Shown piece by piece: positions 24,513 to 36,292 of a stretch of 64,000 nucleotides of DNA. Numbering within the stretch: the first letter of the stretch is position 1; every line of letters begins with the position of its first letter. The position numbers were made by a program, and so were the translations under genes. Under the pieces are notes generated by a model. It saw only the letters and a program-made list of their open reading frames with translations. It was not told where the DNA came from and searched no databases. The stretch comes from Panax quinquefolius (taxonomy: Eukaryota > Streptophyta > Magnoliopsida > Apiales > Araliaceae), in assembly GCA_020205615.1 (NCBI GenBank), contig CM035170.1, positions 39,867,807-39,931,806 on the forward strand. The letters are read 5' to 3'.

Positions 24513-26286
24513 TGATAAGTGGATTTTATATACACTTATCCGGTATTTTTTACTTGAATTAGTTGCTTATATTTATGTGTCTTAGTTACTTTTCATGCAT
24601 TTTGTGTTCATTTTGTAGGTTATACGTTTGGGAGTGGTGTGAGCGATTATTGGTAAGGAAAAGCAAAGAAAATGCAAAGAAAAGGCAATCCGGATATCAT
24701 TTGGGCTTTCATGTTACTTCATGTTCTTGGCTTGGAACTTGGACTACATTGTAGAGTGTCTTTGTATCTTTCTGGAACATCTTTAATCGCTCTAATTGGA
24801 GTTCGGATGCAAGAGTTATGATCGTTGTACAAACGGACGTCAAACTTCGCTGTTTTGGTTAGCCATTCTCATAGCAGTTCCTTCCAGCTCGATTTAAACC
24901 TTCATCCGGCTAGAATTTCTCAATCATCAAATAATGAAAGTTGTAGAACTCGTCGATATTTTCGATTTGATAGGTGACAGGCCCCGTAACTCTTCCCGGA
25001 TCAAACGTTATGGCCATTTTACCAGAAAGCGATCATCGTTAGTAAAATCACACCCGTGGGCGATCGAATTTTCAGCGGCACACGCCACTCTGAAAGAGCA
25101 AAAAGACACGATTTTCAGCTTTTATACGCTAGCGCCCCACTTCAGTTAATCCTCCTGCGCGGTAGCGCGACTAAAAAGTCTTGACCAAAGTTGACTTTTC
25201 ATTAAACAGTGCAATTGAAGCGTAATTGAGAGGGGGGGTTCAATTAGGGCTTATATATTAGATATATTTTCATTATGTAAGACATATTCCACCCCTTGGG
25301 GGCTGATGCTATTGTCTTCTTCTCTCTTTAATTTCAATAATAGAATAGAGTAGATTAGTGTATGTATTTTCTAGAGTTGATTGGATTGGAGACTTGAAGC
25401 AATTGGAAATCATTAGAGATTCAACCTTGGCTCAAGAGAATAGATTTGCACTACAATTCTCTATCCTTATTCTCTCTTTGACTTCTTCTTGTATCTCATG
25501 ATGTGTCTTCAATATGTGGATAATAGCATTAATTCAATTATGACTTAACTTCTATTCTGAGATTGCAATGGATTCTATGGATTAGTTATTTTTGATATGT
25601 TTCATTGTTAGCCTTATTGATTTCTATGGATTTGTCTATTAAGATTCATGCTTAATTTCTTAGTTGATTGGCCATCAATTATTGTGATAACCCATATGAA
25701 CTTGAAAGACGAAGTATGGGTTTAGATCTGATCTTGATAGCTTGTGATTGTATATTCTACGTTGTGATGGGATGTATGATTTATGCTTAGGATAGACATA
25801 TACCGAAGCACCACTCGTAGTCAATTGAGAACTTGGAATTAAACCCTAATTATATTTAAAGCACATAGACATATAGTGATTTAGGTGATGTGGGTGTTCA
25901 TATGTATTCTATCAATTGTGGATTATATGTGATATGGGTATTGTGTTTTGAAAGATGGCTATACTTTACTTTAGTGTTCTCGACTAACAAACCGGTACAA
26001 TTAGTTTGGCTTAACATGAAATGTATGGATTTGAATGAGTCAATAGTTGAAATTGTAATCTCAGGTCTTTATTATCTAGTCTCACTCTTGGAATAGTTAT
26101 GTTTACTTAATTTTGTAGTTTAAATACAAAATATAATATCATTCTTTTAAATAAGACTAAGATGGTTATGGGTTAATGCTTGGTGAACTTTGTTAGTTAA
26201 TTCTCCGTGGGAACGATACTTTACTTATTCTTTATTACTTGTTGACCACGTATACTTGCGTGTTGTGCGTAACTAGAAATTACCCA
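24513..26286 (+). repeat. 5' LTR of T6
   Basis: Begins TGATAAGTGGATTTTATA and ends ...aattaccca, ten bases before the primer-binding site. About 1774 bp. The first ~950 bases match 29151-30100 closely. The exception is a GC-rich block at about 25030-25180, which is strongly diverged. The remaining ~820 bases (25467-26286) have no partner, because the 3' LTR is truncated. Confidence 0.85.
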
Positions 26287-26295
26287 ATAAGTTTT

Positions 26296-26313
26296 TGGCG
26301 TCGTTGACGGGGA
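26296..26313 (+). promoter_or_regulatory. Primer-binding site of T6
   Basis: TGGCGTCGTTGACGGGGA. It differs at two positions from the tRNA-Asp site TGGCGCCGTTGCCGGGGA used by Athila elements (from memory). Confidence 0.8.
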
Positions 26314-26431
26314 ATTATTTTAATAATTGTTGCCAACATTAATTTCAATCAAATTAGTCTTAATTTAAACATTTTATTTTATTTTATTTTGTTTTAATTA
26401 TCTTCTTATATTTCTCTCTTTTTCTGGAACC

Positions 26432-27349
26432 ATGAGTGATTTTTCTTATCAATGGCCTTATGCAAATAGGACTCAACCAAGGGACATAAGCACTGAGGGA
26501 CTCAATGTATTTTCTATATTGTCAGCACAAATAGCAACACTTTCGGAGAGGTTGGATATTCTTGCAGCCCAACGCACTCGAGAGATAGTAGTTATATGTG
26601 AATATTGTGCTGGTGAGCAGCCGAGTTATTAGTGCAACATCAAGGTTGGACAATTGCAGTTTGGGGGTGATAACTTCAACAATAGTGTTTATCCTGATTA
26701 TCAACAAGGTTGGGGGTATCACCCAGATTATGAATGGGGTTATAACTATCAAGACCAACACTACGTTCCAAGTCCAACACATCCATCGGATTTCTCATAT
26801 CCACCTCCAATCCAACAAGAAGAAAATTCAAGATTGGAGGATTTGTGGTTCAAATTTGTAGCATCAACTGAGGAGAAGATGAATGAGCAAGATAGGACAA
26901 TTTGAAATCTTCAGAATCATATGGATCAAATAATCGAAGCCTTGAACAATCGCCCTCCAAACAATTGGTGCTATGACATGGATGATGAAACTGATGGAGA
27001 GCCAGAAGTGTACATGCCACTGAATGAACTGAAAGGAGTAGACATTGAGGAGACAACTGGAGGTATGGAAAATAAAGAAGATGAGCTGACTTGTATAATA
27101 CCCCAAGTGCCTTCTCAGTTAGAGTTGAAAAATTCAGTGAAATTTGCACACCCATGTCCCCTTGGTAGTCACATCCAAAGCAAGAATTTTTACGATTATG
27201 AGGCCTCTTACAAACCATGGGGGGCTGAGGAAGAGATAATAGAAGAAGAAAATCATGTTATATCTGTCAGGCCTCAATGTAAAAATCTATTCACAAATAC
27301 AACGGGAGAGGCACCTGGCATTGCAGTGGAACTAGGGCATCATGTATAG
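26432..27349 (+). pseudogene. gag: Athila-like gag remnant (T6)
   Basis: One reading frame of 306 codons starting at ATG 26432 (MSDFSYQWPYANRTQ), interrupted by only two stops: TAG at 26630-26632 and TGA at 26903-26905. It has an incomplete zinc-finger-like CEYCAGEQPSY followed by a cysteine after the stop, a Tyr/Gln/Gly-rich middle, and an acidic tail (MDDETDGEPEVYMP, EEEIIEEE). Much shorter than full Athila gag. Lineage inferred from the primer-binding site and style. Confidence 0.65.
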
Positions 27350-29135
27350 GAAATATGCTAGGTGGCTTCAATTCAAAGACTCTCATGATGGGGAACCTAC
27401 CTACACACATAGCGGTTCTAATGGATGGAGGGTTCTTATCTTATCATAGAGGAATCGGATAGCGGTGTCAAGAAAAGAGTCCAACTAATGAACTATAAAC
27501 CGAGTGCTAGATGGGAGGCACCCCATCCAATCTTTATCCCTCCTTGTTTAATTCTAATTTACATTTCCATATTTAGTAGATGTTAGATAATGGTAAGTAT
27601 TAATAATGGTTTGATTGTTTCTCCTCTCATGTTTAATCCAATTGCTGCAAGCATTCAGGATCAAACAGAAGTCAAAAACTCAAATTGCCAGAGTACAGGG
27701 TCGCGCGGCCGTGCCTAACTACAAGCCAAACACCGCGCGGCCACGCGATAGCTCAGTCATAGAAAAAAATTGCTAAATTTTTAGAATTTCTGACTAAAGC
27801 GTTTGGACAGTTAGAAGCCCACACTCAGTTTCTAACCATAGAATATCTCAAACTTAGCCATCGCCTAATATACCATCGGATCATGAGGAGGCGAACAGAG
27901 ATGACATTGCCACTTAGGGGAGTATTCTTTCACTTTTAATTACAATGAGGGCATTGTTTATTTTAAGTTTGGGGGTATTGAGTTGTAGTGAATAGTTGTT
28001 GCATATAGTTAGTTGGATATAGTTTGATTGCATAGTTAGTTGCATAGTAGGGGTATTTTAGTATCTTGTAGTTAAAATCTACATGAATTTTTTTTCTTAG
28101 TTTTCTTTTGTCTTGTTTACTTAGTATGTGTTTAGTTGCATAACATTGCATAATCCCAGGTTTTTAGTTAGTTGAATTCTAATTTGGCCTATGATGAAAT
28201 AGAAGTTTGATAGATTTTTGAACTTGGTTGATATCTTGAGCTTGGTTATAATTTTATACATGATATAATTCATGTTTCTTTGTTTAGATGTTACTGGGTA
28301 TACGACATTGTTCCTATTTTCTTGTTGGTTAAGATTAGCATGCTTGTCTGCTGAGAGGAAAATGTTGTTTTTAATGATAGAATTGTGTAGGAAGTGAGTA
28401 ATGACTATGAAGACACTTAAACTCAAGTTTTGGGAACGCATGGGTATGCTTGCTTTATATAAAAAAAAGAAAAGAAAAGAAAAAAATTGAATAATTACTG
28501 TGGCTAGTCTTGTTTCGGGGCCTTAGTTACTTGAGTAGAAATGCCTTTGAGGGGATTGTCTCTACACACTAGCGCCCTAAGGTCTTAATGGTCCAGGAGT
28601 CGTTGGTTGAAAGCTCGCTAAGGGGTAGCACTGTTAGCCTAATGGAATGAGACATTACACAGTCATAGGAAATATATATATAAAAAAATAAAAAAAAATC
28701 AATAAACACCAGGGGAAAATGTGAAAATCGCTCCGTGAGTAAAAATAAAGCAGAATAAACCATTTGCTGAACCTTAACTTGTACTGATGTGTTGGAGTAG
28801 TTGTTGATTCATTTGTATGCATAGTTCTTGGTTTGAACCTCAATTTTCTTCATTAAGCAGTATAGCATGTGAAATCCTCACCTTTTTCAAGTTTATATGT
28901 GAACACATCACACACACACAACATCTTTATAGAAGGTTAGGATTATCTGATTGTATGTCATTATGCTTGTCGCTTAGTTTGATGATGTGTTCTTGGATCT
29001 TGATATTTCTATCAGGCATATCGTATTAGAATTCTTAACATGGCTGGAAATCTAGGGATTCATTGTCATAGTAGTGTAGCTTGCATAGCATGTAGATTGC
29101 ATTATATTGTGTTGTTTGCGGACAAGCAACGGTTT
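27350..29135 (+). other. T6 interior, largely non-coding
   Basis: Around 27470-27535 a frame reads VQLMNYKPSARWEAPHP, resembling the tail of Athila pol. At 27703-27750 there is a GC-rich repeat of 'gcgcggcc'. At about 27962-27980 there is an internal polypurine-like sequence (ttaagtttgggggtatt), nearly identical to the true one at 29133-29150. The rest (28000-29130) has no ORF I can assign. Confidence 0.6.
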
Positions 29136-29150
29136 AAGTTTGGGGGTATT
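29133..29150 (+). promoter_or_regulatory. Polypurine tract of T6
   Basis: tttaagtttgggggtatt directly before the 3' LTR start TGATAAG. Typical Athila-type tract. Confidence 0.8.
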
Positions 29151-30100
29151 TGATAAGTGAATTTTATATACACTTATCCGATATCTTTTACTTGAATTAG
29201 TTGCTTATATTTATGTGTCTTAGTTACTTTTCATGCATTTTGAGTTCATTTTGTAGGTTATACGTTTGGGAGTGGTGTGAGCGACTATTGGTAAGGAAAA
29301 GCAAAGAAAATGCAAAGAACAGGCAATCCAAACATCATTTGGGCTTTCATGTTACTTCGTGTTCTTGGCTTAGAACTTGGACTACATTGTAGAGCGTCTT
29401 CTTAGCTTTCCGGAACATCTTAAATCGCTCTAATCGGAGTTCGGATGCAAGAGTTATGATCGTTGTACCAACGGACGTCAAACTTCATTGTTTTGGTTAG
29501 CCATTTTCATAGCAGTCCCTTCCAGCTCGATTTAAACCTTCATCCGGCTAGAATTTCTCAATCATAAAAGAATGCAAGTTGTAGAGCTCGTCGATATCTT
29601 CGATTCAATAGGTGGCACGCCCCGTAACTCTTCCCGGATCAAAAGTTATGGCCATTTTACTAGAGCAGATTGCAGTAGAAAATCACCCGCGAGTGGGCAC
29701 GCGAATTCCGCGCGACTTACATTAGCAAAAAGATGCGATTTTCAGCTTTTCGTGACTTGCCGTGGCGCCCGCTTGAGTTAATCCTCGCAACGCACCGTAG
29801 CGACTTCTAGTCTTGACCAAAGTTGACTTTTCATTAAACAATGCAATTGAAGCGTAATTGAGAGGGGGGGGGTACAATTAGGGCTTATATATTAGATATA
29901 TTTTCATTATGTAAGACATATTCCACCCCTTGGGGGCTAAAGCTATTGTCTTCTTCTCTCTTTAATTTCAATAATAGAATAAAGTAGATTAGTGTAGGTA
30001 TTTTCTAGAGTTGATTGGATTGGAGACTTGAAGCAATTGGAAATCATTAGAGATTCAACCTTGGCTCAAGAGAACAGATTTGCACTACAATTTTCTATCC
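29151..30100 (+). repeat. 3' LTR of T6, truncated
   Basis: First 950 bp of the LTR only. The match to the 5' LTR stops at ...ttctatcc, and the next base begins T4 gag on the minus strand. The missing ~820 bp and the adjacent T4 gag/protease sequence point to one deletion across the boundary. Confidence 0.88.
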
Positions 30101-30237
30101 TGCGGGTGCTCTACCCCCAGCTTGGTTAAATGCAGCCGTTAATAAATTAATGAACTCTTGCATTGGGTTATTAGGACCCCCCTCGTTCTCATTATGCAAT
30201 TTCGCTCTTGGTTACGTTGTCTTCTTTTTGGCGGCAT
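30101..30237 (-). pseudogene. gag: Tekay gag N-terminus (T4)
   Basis: Minus strand. ATG at 30237 (MPPKRRQRNQERN), a typical Tekay gag start. After a frameshift it continues as GGPNNPMQEFINLLTAAFNQ. It is cut at 30101 by the T6 boundary. Only about 45 codons survive. Confidence 0.75.
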
Positions 30238-30568
30238 TTCTGATTAAATAAATAAAGTTTCGTTATTACTTATTTACTTACTTCTTTATTAGTCGTCAAA
30301 CAATTGAACAATAACTCATACACAGCACAATAATTTAAAAATAAAACTTCTTTATATTAAAATGCTTCTTTATAGTTCAAAACTATTTACAAGTTACTTT
30401 CCATAGCCCAAAAGCTAATACATATACATCCTGCGATTGACTTCTATAAAAATTGGGATTTACAAAAAGACTACCCTTTAATTATACAAAAGAGGGTTTT
30501 ACGTCACTACACAAAAGTATTTACCATACTACTCCTAGTACTGCCTAACAACATTCTCATGCTTCTGG
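30238..30568 (-). other. Spacer between upstream ORF and gag (T4)
   Basis: AT-rich, about 330 bp, no ORF seen. Confidence 0.5.
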
Positions 30569-31195
30569 TTACGCCAGAATTGACACAATATCTCGACTTA
30601 TAGTATGTCGAGTATGTCCTGACCCAATAGAATAACAAGCTATCTTAAGCTTGAAATCCTCGTGCGCACTATCATTTATATATGACATTCGTGCTATCTT
30701 CTGGTCTTTTTCAACCAGTTTCTTGCGAAGTTCTATGACCTCGTTCTTATAGTCCCGGGCATTGTTAGTCATGAGCACTTTCTCATCATGCTCTATCTCA
30801 AAGTCTGACTCTGCAGACTCTTTCGCCCCATAGAGATCACTGATCTCTTCTTTTCGTGTCTTTGCACCATATTATGCGGTTGACGTTATTGGCCAAGCAA
30901 TCGAGAGGTACATTACCCTCATAGTTTCTGTAGGTGTCGACTCTAGGTCAGGCATCACCGTATTAATCGATGTCACCTCCATGTCATCCTCCACATCAAT
31001 CATCATATTCAAATATGATGTTATCCCCATGGTCTCCTCAGAATAGTCCTCCTCCGAGTAATATTCCTCAGGCTCTGACTCCTTTAGAATCATTATAGGT
31101 ATGTCTGCTATAGGCATAGGTACTCTCTCAACTCAGTTCACGGACTCCTCGCTGATCACATGTATATCCCTATACATCAAGCTATCAACCGACAT
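30569..31195 (-). pseudogene. ORF upstream of gag in T4 (acidic plus coiled coil)
   Basis: Minus strand, one frame of about 209 codons from ATG 31195 (MSVDSLMYRDIHVISEE) to a stop at 30569, with just two in-frame stops: TGA near 31133 and TAA at 30872-30874. The middle is strongly acidic (EPEEYYSEEDYSEETMG). The C-terminal third is helical and charged (YKNEVIELRKKLVEKDQKI). It lies between the primer-binding site and gag, about 225 bp from the site. I know no protein family match. Alternatives: a leader ORF specific to this Tekay subfamily, or a captured fragment. Confidence 0.6.
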
Positions 31196-31421
31196 CTACG
31201 ATAACACATAACAAATTGATTAGTACATAATACACAATAATATAAGCACAAATCACATTTAATACATTTAGGGTTATTTTCCATCTTTTAAATCTTTTGG
31301 TACTGAGTTTCCTCAATACCTTATTAACTCATTTGACTCAAGTTAACTCTCTTCGGACTCTTCCTTTCCCAACGAGGTTATTAGCCTAAGGTTCTTCCCC
31401 CCTTAAGTTTTATAACCTAAT

Positions 31422-31433
31422 GCTTTGATACCA
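31422..31433 (-). promoter_or_regulatory. Primer-binding site of T4
   Basis: Minus strand TGGTATCAAAGC, one base off the initiator-Met site TGGTATCAGAGC used by most plant LTR elements. It lies 3 bases inside the LTR end at 31437. Confidence 0.85.
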
Positions 31434-31436
31434 ACT

Positions 31437-31967
31437 TGTGACGCCCCAAAATTCGGGTATCTTCCAACCCAACAGATGGTGCTCCATGATATTACATTTC
31501 ATACAATCATTCCATTGAAATAACAACAAAATGAGTGTAATTACTATCTTTGTATTACATCTGTAATAAATCCTTTCCCAGGTTCATAACCGAATACATT
31601 CGTTGTTCGTCATAAGTATATTACATACAAATACACTAGTCTATTACAAGACGATTAATTGTCCATCTTAGCCTTGCCTTCATCTCTCTTAGAACTTTCA
31701 GTTCGTTCGGCTTTAGTTGCAAACATATGGTTCAAGCAAGAATGAGCATAACTAGCTCAGCAAGTCTTAACAACGAATCATATGAATATCACATCAATAA
31801 ATACATGCTTTATTTCCATATCTGAACAATTATCTACGAAGCATTATGAAACATTTGACTAATACTTCTCCTACAACATTCCAGAGCATATATAATAGCT
31901 TAGGAATGATGAACCGGTCAATAGACCATGAACATACTCTTTTCGTTTTCATACTTGAAAAGGATAT
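31437..31967 (-). repeat. 5' LTR fragment of T4
   Basis: Starts tgtgacgccccaaaattcgg. The first ~310 bp match the 3' LTR at 19227. The remainder (31750-31967) has no counterpart in that LTR, so the 3' LTR has lost it or the sequences diverged. Ends where the T5 LTR starts. Confidence 0.8.
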
Positions 31968-34774
31968 TGTGACACCCCCAAATCTGGGTACTTCAATTCC
32001 ACGGGATTTGGTGTTCACTGTACAAATATCATCTATCTATCTACCCATAATAAATGCAAACCATGCAATAAATAGAAATAAAATCTTCCCCTTAAGGGTT
32101 ACAACATCCGAATAATAATACAATCCCAGGTTAAGCTAACCTTAAACATTTGTGCGGAAACATAAACAATAAGTCTTAAACAACATCAAGTCTTAACACA
32201 TAAATTCAACATCTCATAAATACAAGTCTTCAACATTTGCTAATATTGCCCTTGCCTTTACTAGTAGAAGGCTCATCGGTTCTTTCGTTCTTGACTGCAA
32301 TGTTATTATTAAGCAAGAGTGAGCATGATTGCCCACAAATAAAATAATGAAATAACAATATATAATAACATGCGAGGGAATCAAAGACTTCTGAAATAAA
32401 AGCTCAACTTTTGAATCAAGAATGAATAACAAGAATCAAAAGATTTCTGAGGGTCATAAGACCTTGAACTATGTCCTAGGTTATCAAGGGTTATACTTGA
32501 AACCTTTAATAATCATAAGACTATGGACCTTTCTACTCGCATTTTAGAGGGATCAACCCTTAGTACCATCATGCACAATATCTTAACGCTTAACATATAA
32601 GTAAATCCTTTCATAGGTTGTTCATCTCAGTTTGACATTCGAGTCCGCACTAAAGGAAGTTTGGTTTGGATAATTCAATAAGGGTTCTGAAATTTAGAAC
32701 GTTCATCAACTAAGGACTAGTTGAATCAATAAAGTTCACTAGTCTAATAAGGTTCAACAATAATGATATTCGATTTGAATAATAATCTCAAGAAGTATAC
32801 AATAGGACAATTATTGTATAACTGAATCATGCTTTGAAAAGATAATCAATCTTTAATATAACATTTGAACTTGAATAATAGTAATGATAATTTACTCGAG
32901 GTAAATAATAAACTTGAACAATAATGACAAGTAGGGTTAGGAAACTTGCCTCGTGCGTAGATTACACTTTAACTAAGCACGTTCTTTGAATTTAAATCCT
33001 ACATACCATTCACATTCACAATACCAGTTAATTATAACTTAACTAATCATCAAAACTCATTCTCTTTGTCTACTTTGATTATTAACTATACTTAGTTAAT
33101 TTACCACTTTGTCACATAATTTATACTTCATGAATGACAAGCTAATTATGTATTCAATAATTCGATCCACATGCAATTATGTTATTTACATGTTAAACAT
33201 CTATTTTTACATCACATTATACTTCTAACATGTTTACATGTTCATTACATTAAGCTACTAACACATTGCTAGACTTAATTAATTAAAAATTACATTCTTG
33301 AACTTCGAGAGAGATGCCATGGCCACTGTTACATTCTTGGTCTTGGCCGCAATGAGATGGCTTCATGTACGACACTTGGCGGCTATGGGGCCAGTGGCAT
33401 CTATGTTCGAGACTTGGCCTTGCTTGCAAGGGGCATGGCATGGCATGATTCTTCGATTTTGGAGTTGGCGCCACGACGCGAAACTCCAGACTTTGATTCC
33501 CAGTTCATGAAGAACACAGAGATCAGTGAAAAGGACATTAAATAGTCATCAATTTCACTAAATTAACATACCCACATGCTACGATTTATACATCATCATT
33601 ACCCAACAATTATAGAACGATTTTAATCCATTAAATCACATAATTACAGAATTAAAATATGTGAATTTCACTGACTTTCATGTTCTTGAAGGTTTTGAAA
33701 ATAAAACATGAAAATTGACACTACGGATTCGTTATAACACCGAATCCGTTCCTTTAATCTTTGGTTTCTTCGCATCAACATGTATAATAATATACGAGTG
33801 TAAATTTTATGAAAATATTTATATTTGACATACTAAAATCACGTATAAGACCATATGGCCATAACCCAAACTCTGTAATTTTGTAGCAATCATACACGAT
33901 GTAATTTTATGAAACTGATGTTATGGTTTACAAAATATATATAATTAAATACGATGTGATATGTAATAGCATATACACAACCCATAATCATTACTCCTAT
34001 CCCAATTACAGAGGTTCACAGAAGGAATAAAAGTCATTTTCATAAAAAAAACTAAATGACGTGAAATAGAAATTGGGTTTGAGAATTTACCCAGAGTATA
34101 AAGTGTATATTTGTAGGGGATGAATTCTTTCTCAACTCTTCTTCAAACACACACTCACAATCTCTTAAACAGATATAAATTGCTCCCTGAATTCCTCAAA
34201 TACTCTCTGACTATATTTTAGACTTAGAAAAATGCAATGAAGAAGACGTATGATATAAGAGAGCTGACGCACTGAGTGGTCAGTTAACCCAATAATGGGT
34301 AACTACTCCAACTCCCCATAGGGCCTTGTTTGGCTAACAAAATAGATTTAATAACCATTTACTTTAATAAAGCTTTATCATATAGTTTAATTAATGTCGC
34401 ACTCCTTCATAAAATAAATCAATATCTTATTTAATATAAATAAAATATAATAACTTCTCATAAATTCACATAGTCATATATTTAATGTTCTCGTTAATTA
34501 ATAATGTCAAATTATTAATTCTCTAATTAATAATTAAATTAATTAAATAACATCATGCTTAATTAAATATTTTATTTAATACAATAAGCTCACATATTGA
34601 CATACTTCGATAATAAAAATTCTTCACATTAATTTAATAAATGTAACACATATAATTAAATTAATCTACCACAACTACATCAATTAATTATTTAATCTAA
34701 TAATTAAATCATCAAAAATATTTATTTACTTCAATAAATATTAAAATTAAATTAAAAAAATCTCGTTCGTCACA
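31968..34774 (-). repeat. 3' LTR of Tekay element T5
   Basis: About 2.8 kb, plus-strand ends tgtgacacccc... and ...gttcgtcaca, which are good inverted ends. Followed by a minus-strand polypurine tract (34777-34790). It contains a GC-rich island at about 33300-33510 unlike the surrounding AT-rich sequence. Short ORFs inside are not supported as genes. The alternative right end is 34837 (tgttaca). Confidence 0.75.
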
Positions 34775-34850
34775 TCTTTCCCCCCTTAAAAGGATTCTAT
34801 CCCCAGAATCACGACTCAATAAATTCGACCTGTTACATTCTCCCCCCTTA
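34775..34850 (-). promoter_or_regulatory. Duplicated polypurine tract of T5
   Basis: Two tracts about 60 bp apart, each preceded by an LTR-end-like trinucleotide: cgtcaca then tctttccccccttaaaagga, and tgttaca then ttctccccccttacaaag. Either two nested LTR ends or a local duplication. Confidence 0.65.
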
Positions 34851-36057
34851 CAAAGATTCTCATCCCCGTAATCGCCACACATAATTAAGTAAATAAATGA
34901 GGGTAATTCTTCATCATATTTTCTTCGAGTTCCCACGTAGCTTCTTAAGCGTTGTGGTTCTTCCAAATTACCTTAACAGAAGGTATAACTTTATTTCTGA
35001 GAACTTGTTCTTTTCTGTCGACAATTTGAACAAGATTTTATTCGTAAGATAAGTCTTTTTCAAAATAAAGGGGTTCGTATTCAATTACATGCTTGTAATC
35101 GGCTTTGTAGGGTCGTAAAACAGAAACATAGAAGACGTTATGGACATTCTCGAGTGCTGGAGGTAAGGCTACCTCGTACGCAACTTCTCCGATTCTTCTC
35201 AGTACTTCAAATGGTCCAATGAATCTTGGGCTCAATTTTCCTTTCTTTCCGAACCTGATCTTCCCCTTCTAGGGAGAGACCTTCAAGAAAACATAACTAC
35301 CTGATTCAAACTTGATATTTTTACGATGTGGATCAGCATATTTCTTCTGTCGATCTTGAGCTGCTACCAGTCGTGCTCGGATAATTTTGACTATTTCTGC
35401 TATCTGTTGTACCAATTCTGGCCCTAGGTATTGTCTTTCGCCAACTTCATCCCAATAAAGTGGAGTTTTGTACTTTCTGTCATATAACGTTTTGTAAGGC
35501 GGCATGCCTATACTAGCGTGGTAACTGTTGTTGTAGCCGAACTCTACTAATGGTAGGTGATCATCCCAATTTCCTTTAAAGTCCATCACACAGGCTCTTA
35601 GCATATCTTCTAATGTCTGAATTATTCGTTTGCTCTGTCCGTCTGTTTGAGGGTGATAAGTTGTACTCATTCGTAATTGCGTACCCATGCATTCCTGAAG
35701 ACGTTTCCAGAAATTTGATGTGAAGCGCGGATCCCTATCTGAAACAATTGATACCGGAACTCCGTGCCTTGAAACAATCTCTTTTACGTATAGCCTCACC
35801 AACTGATCTAAGTTGAATCTTATTTTGATCGGAAGGAATTGTGCAGATTTCTTCAGTCGGTCAACGATAACCCATACTACGTCGTAGCCTTTCTGAGTCA
35901 TCGGAAGGCCAACCATGAAGTCCATTATAATATGTTTCCATTTCCATTCTGGGATTTCTAATAGTTGTAGCAATCCACTTAGTCTTTGATGTTATGCTTT
36001 CTCTTTCTAACAGGTAAGACACTTGGCGACACATTCTGCAACATCTCATTTTCAAAA
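34851..36057 (-). pseudogene. pol: Tekay integrase with chromodomain (T5)
   Basis: Minus strand. Core: IIMDFMVGLP (first D), [11 protein letters not shown] (second D), and DGQSKRIIQ, where the catalytic Glu is Lys, so this integrase should be inactive. Then [22 protein letters not shown] and a chromodomain (about 35050-34880) with VKVIWKNH and ATWELEENM, ending YPHLFT. It is broken by two in-frame stops, after DLSYE and after KNHNA. The upstream end is truncated at 36057. The part from 35763 is duplicated at 2208. Confidence 0.9.
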
Positions 36058-36292
36058 TGCCACATAATCAAATTGCCACAAAATTATAATTTTCATTATA
36101 ATTTTATTTAATAAATTAGAACATCACTTTTAATTACTAAATTAAATTAAAACAACATTATAACAATTCATTTAATCCTTATCAACTCTCTAATTTAATT
36201 ATTAAATTAAATTAGAATATTACCACATAATAACTAATTCACCACTATTTTAATTAATTAACTTCAAAATACAAAATTAATTAACCACATAA
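36058..36292. repeat. AT-rich LTR-like scrap (copy B)
   Basis: Counterpart of 2499-2739 with the same two junctions. Confidence 0.6.

Larger units (their letters stand above)
24513..30100 (+). mobile_element. Athila-like non-autonomous LTR element T6
   Basis: 5' LTR, tRNA-Asp-type primer-binding site, a gag-like pseudogene, about 1.8 kb of mostly non-coding interior, a polypurine tract, and a 3' LTR cut short. No RT, RNase H or integrase core is present, so it could only move with help from another element (LARD-like). Inserted into T4 protease on the opposite strand. The right boundary is a deletion, not a clean terminus. Confidence 0.82.
19227..31967 (-). mobile_element. Tekay chromovirus T4, interrupted by T6
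   Basis: Minus-strand element. Order from high to low coordinate: 5' LTR fragment (31437-31967), primer-binding site, an upstream ORF, gag start, then the T6 insertion (24513-30100), then protease tail, RT, RNase H, integrase with chromodomain, and 3' LTR (19227-21270). It is inserted in T2, a plus-strand member of the same family. Part of gag and protease was lost at the T6 right boundary. Confidence 0.85.

Noticed and set aside
26850..27218. Minus-strand ORF opposite the T6 gag remnant
   Set aside because: Composition is the complement of the acidic gag frame; no motif of its own.
33283..33545. Short ORFs on both strands in the GC-rich island of the T5 LTR
   Set aside because: Arise from base composition; no domain, no conservation visible.
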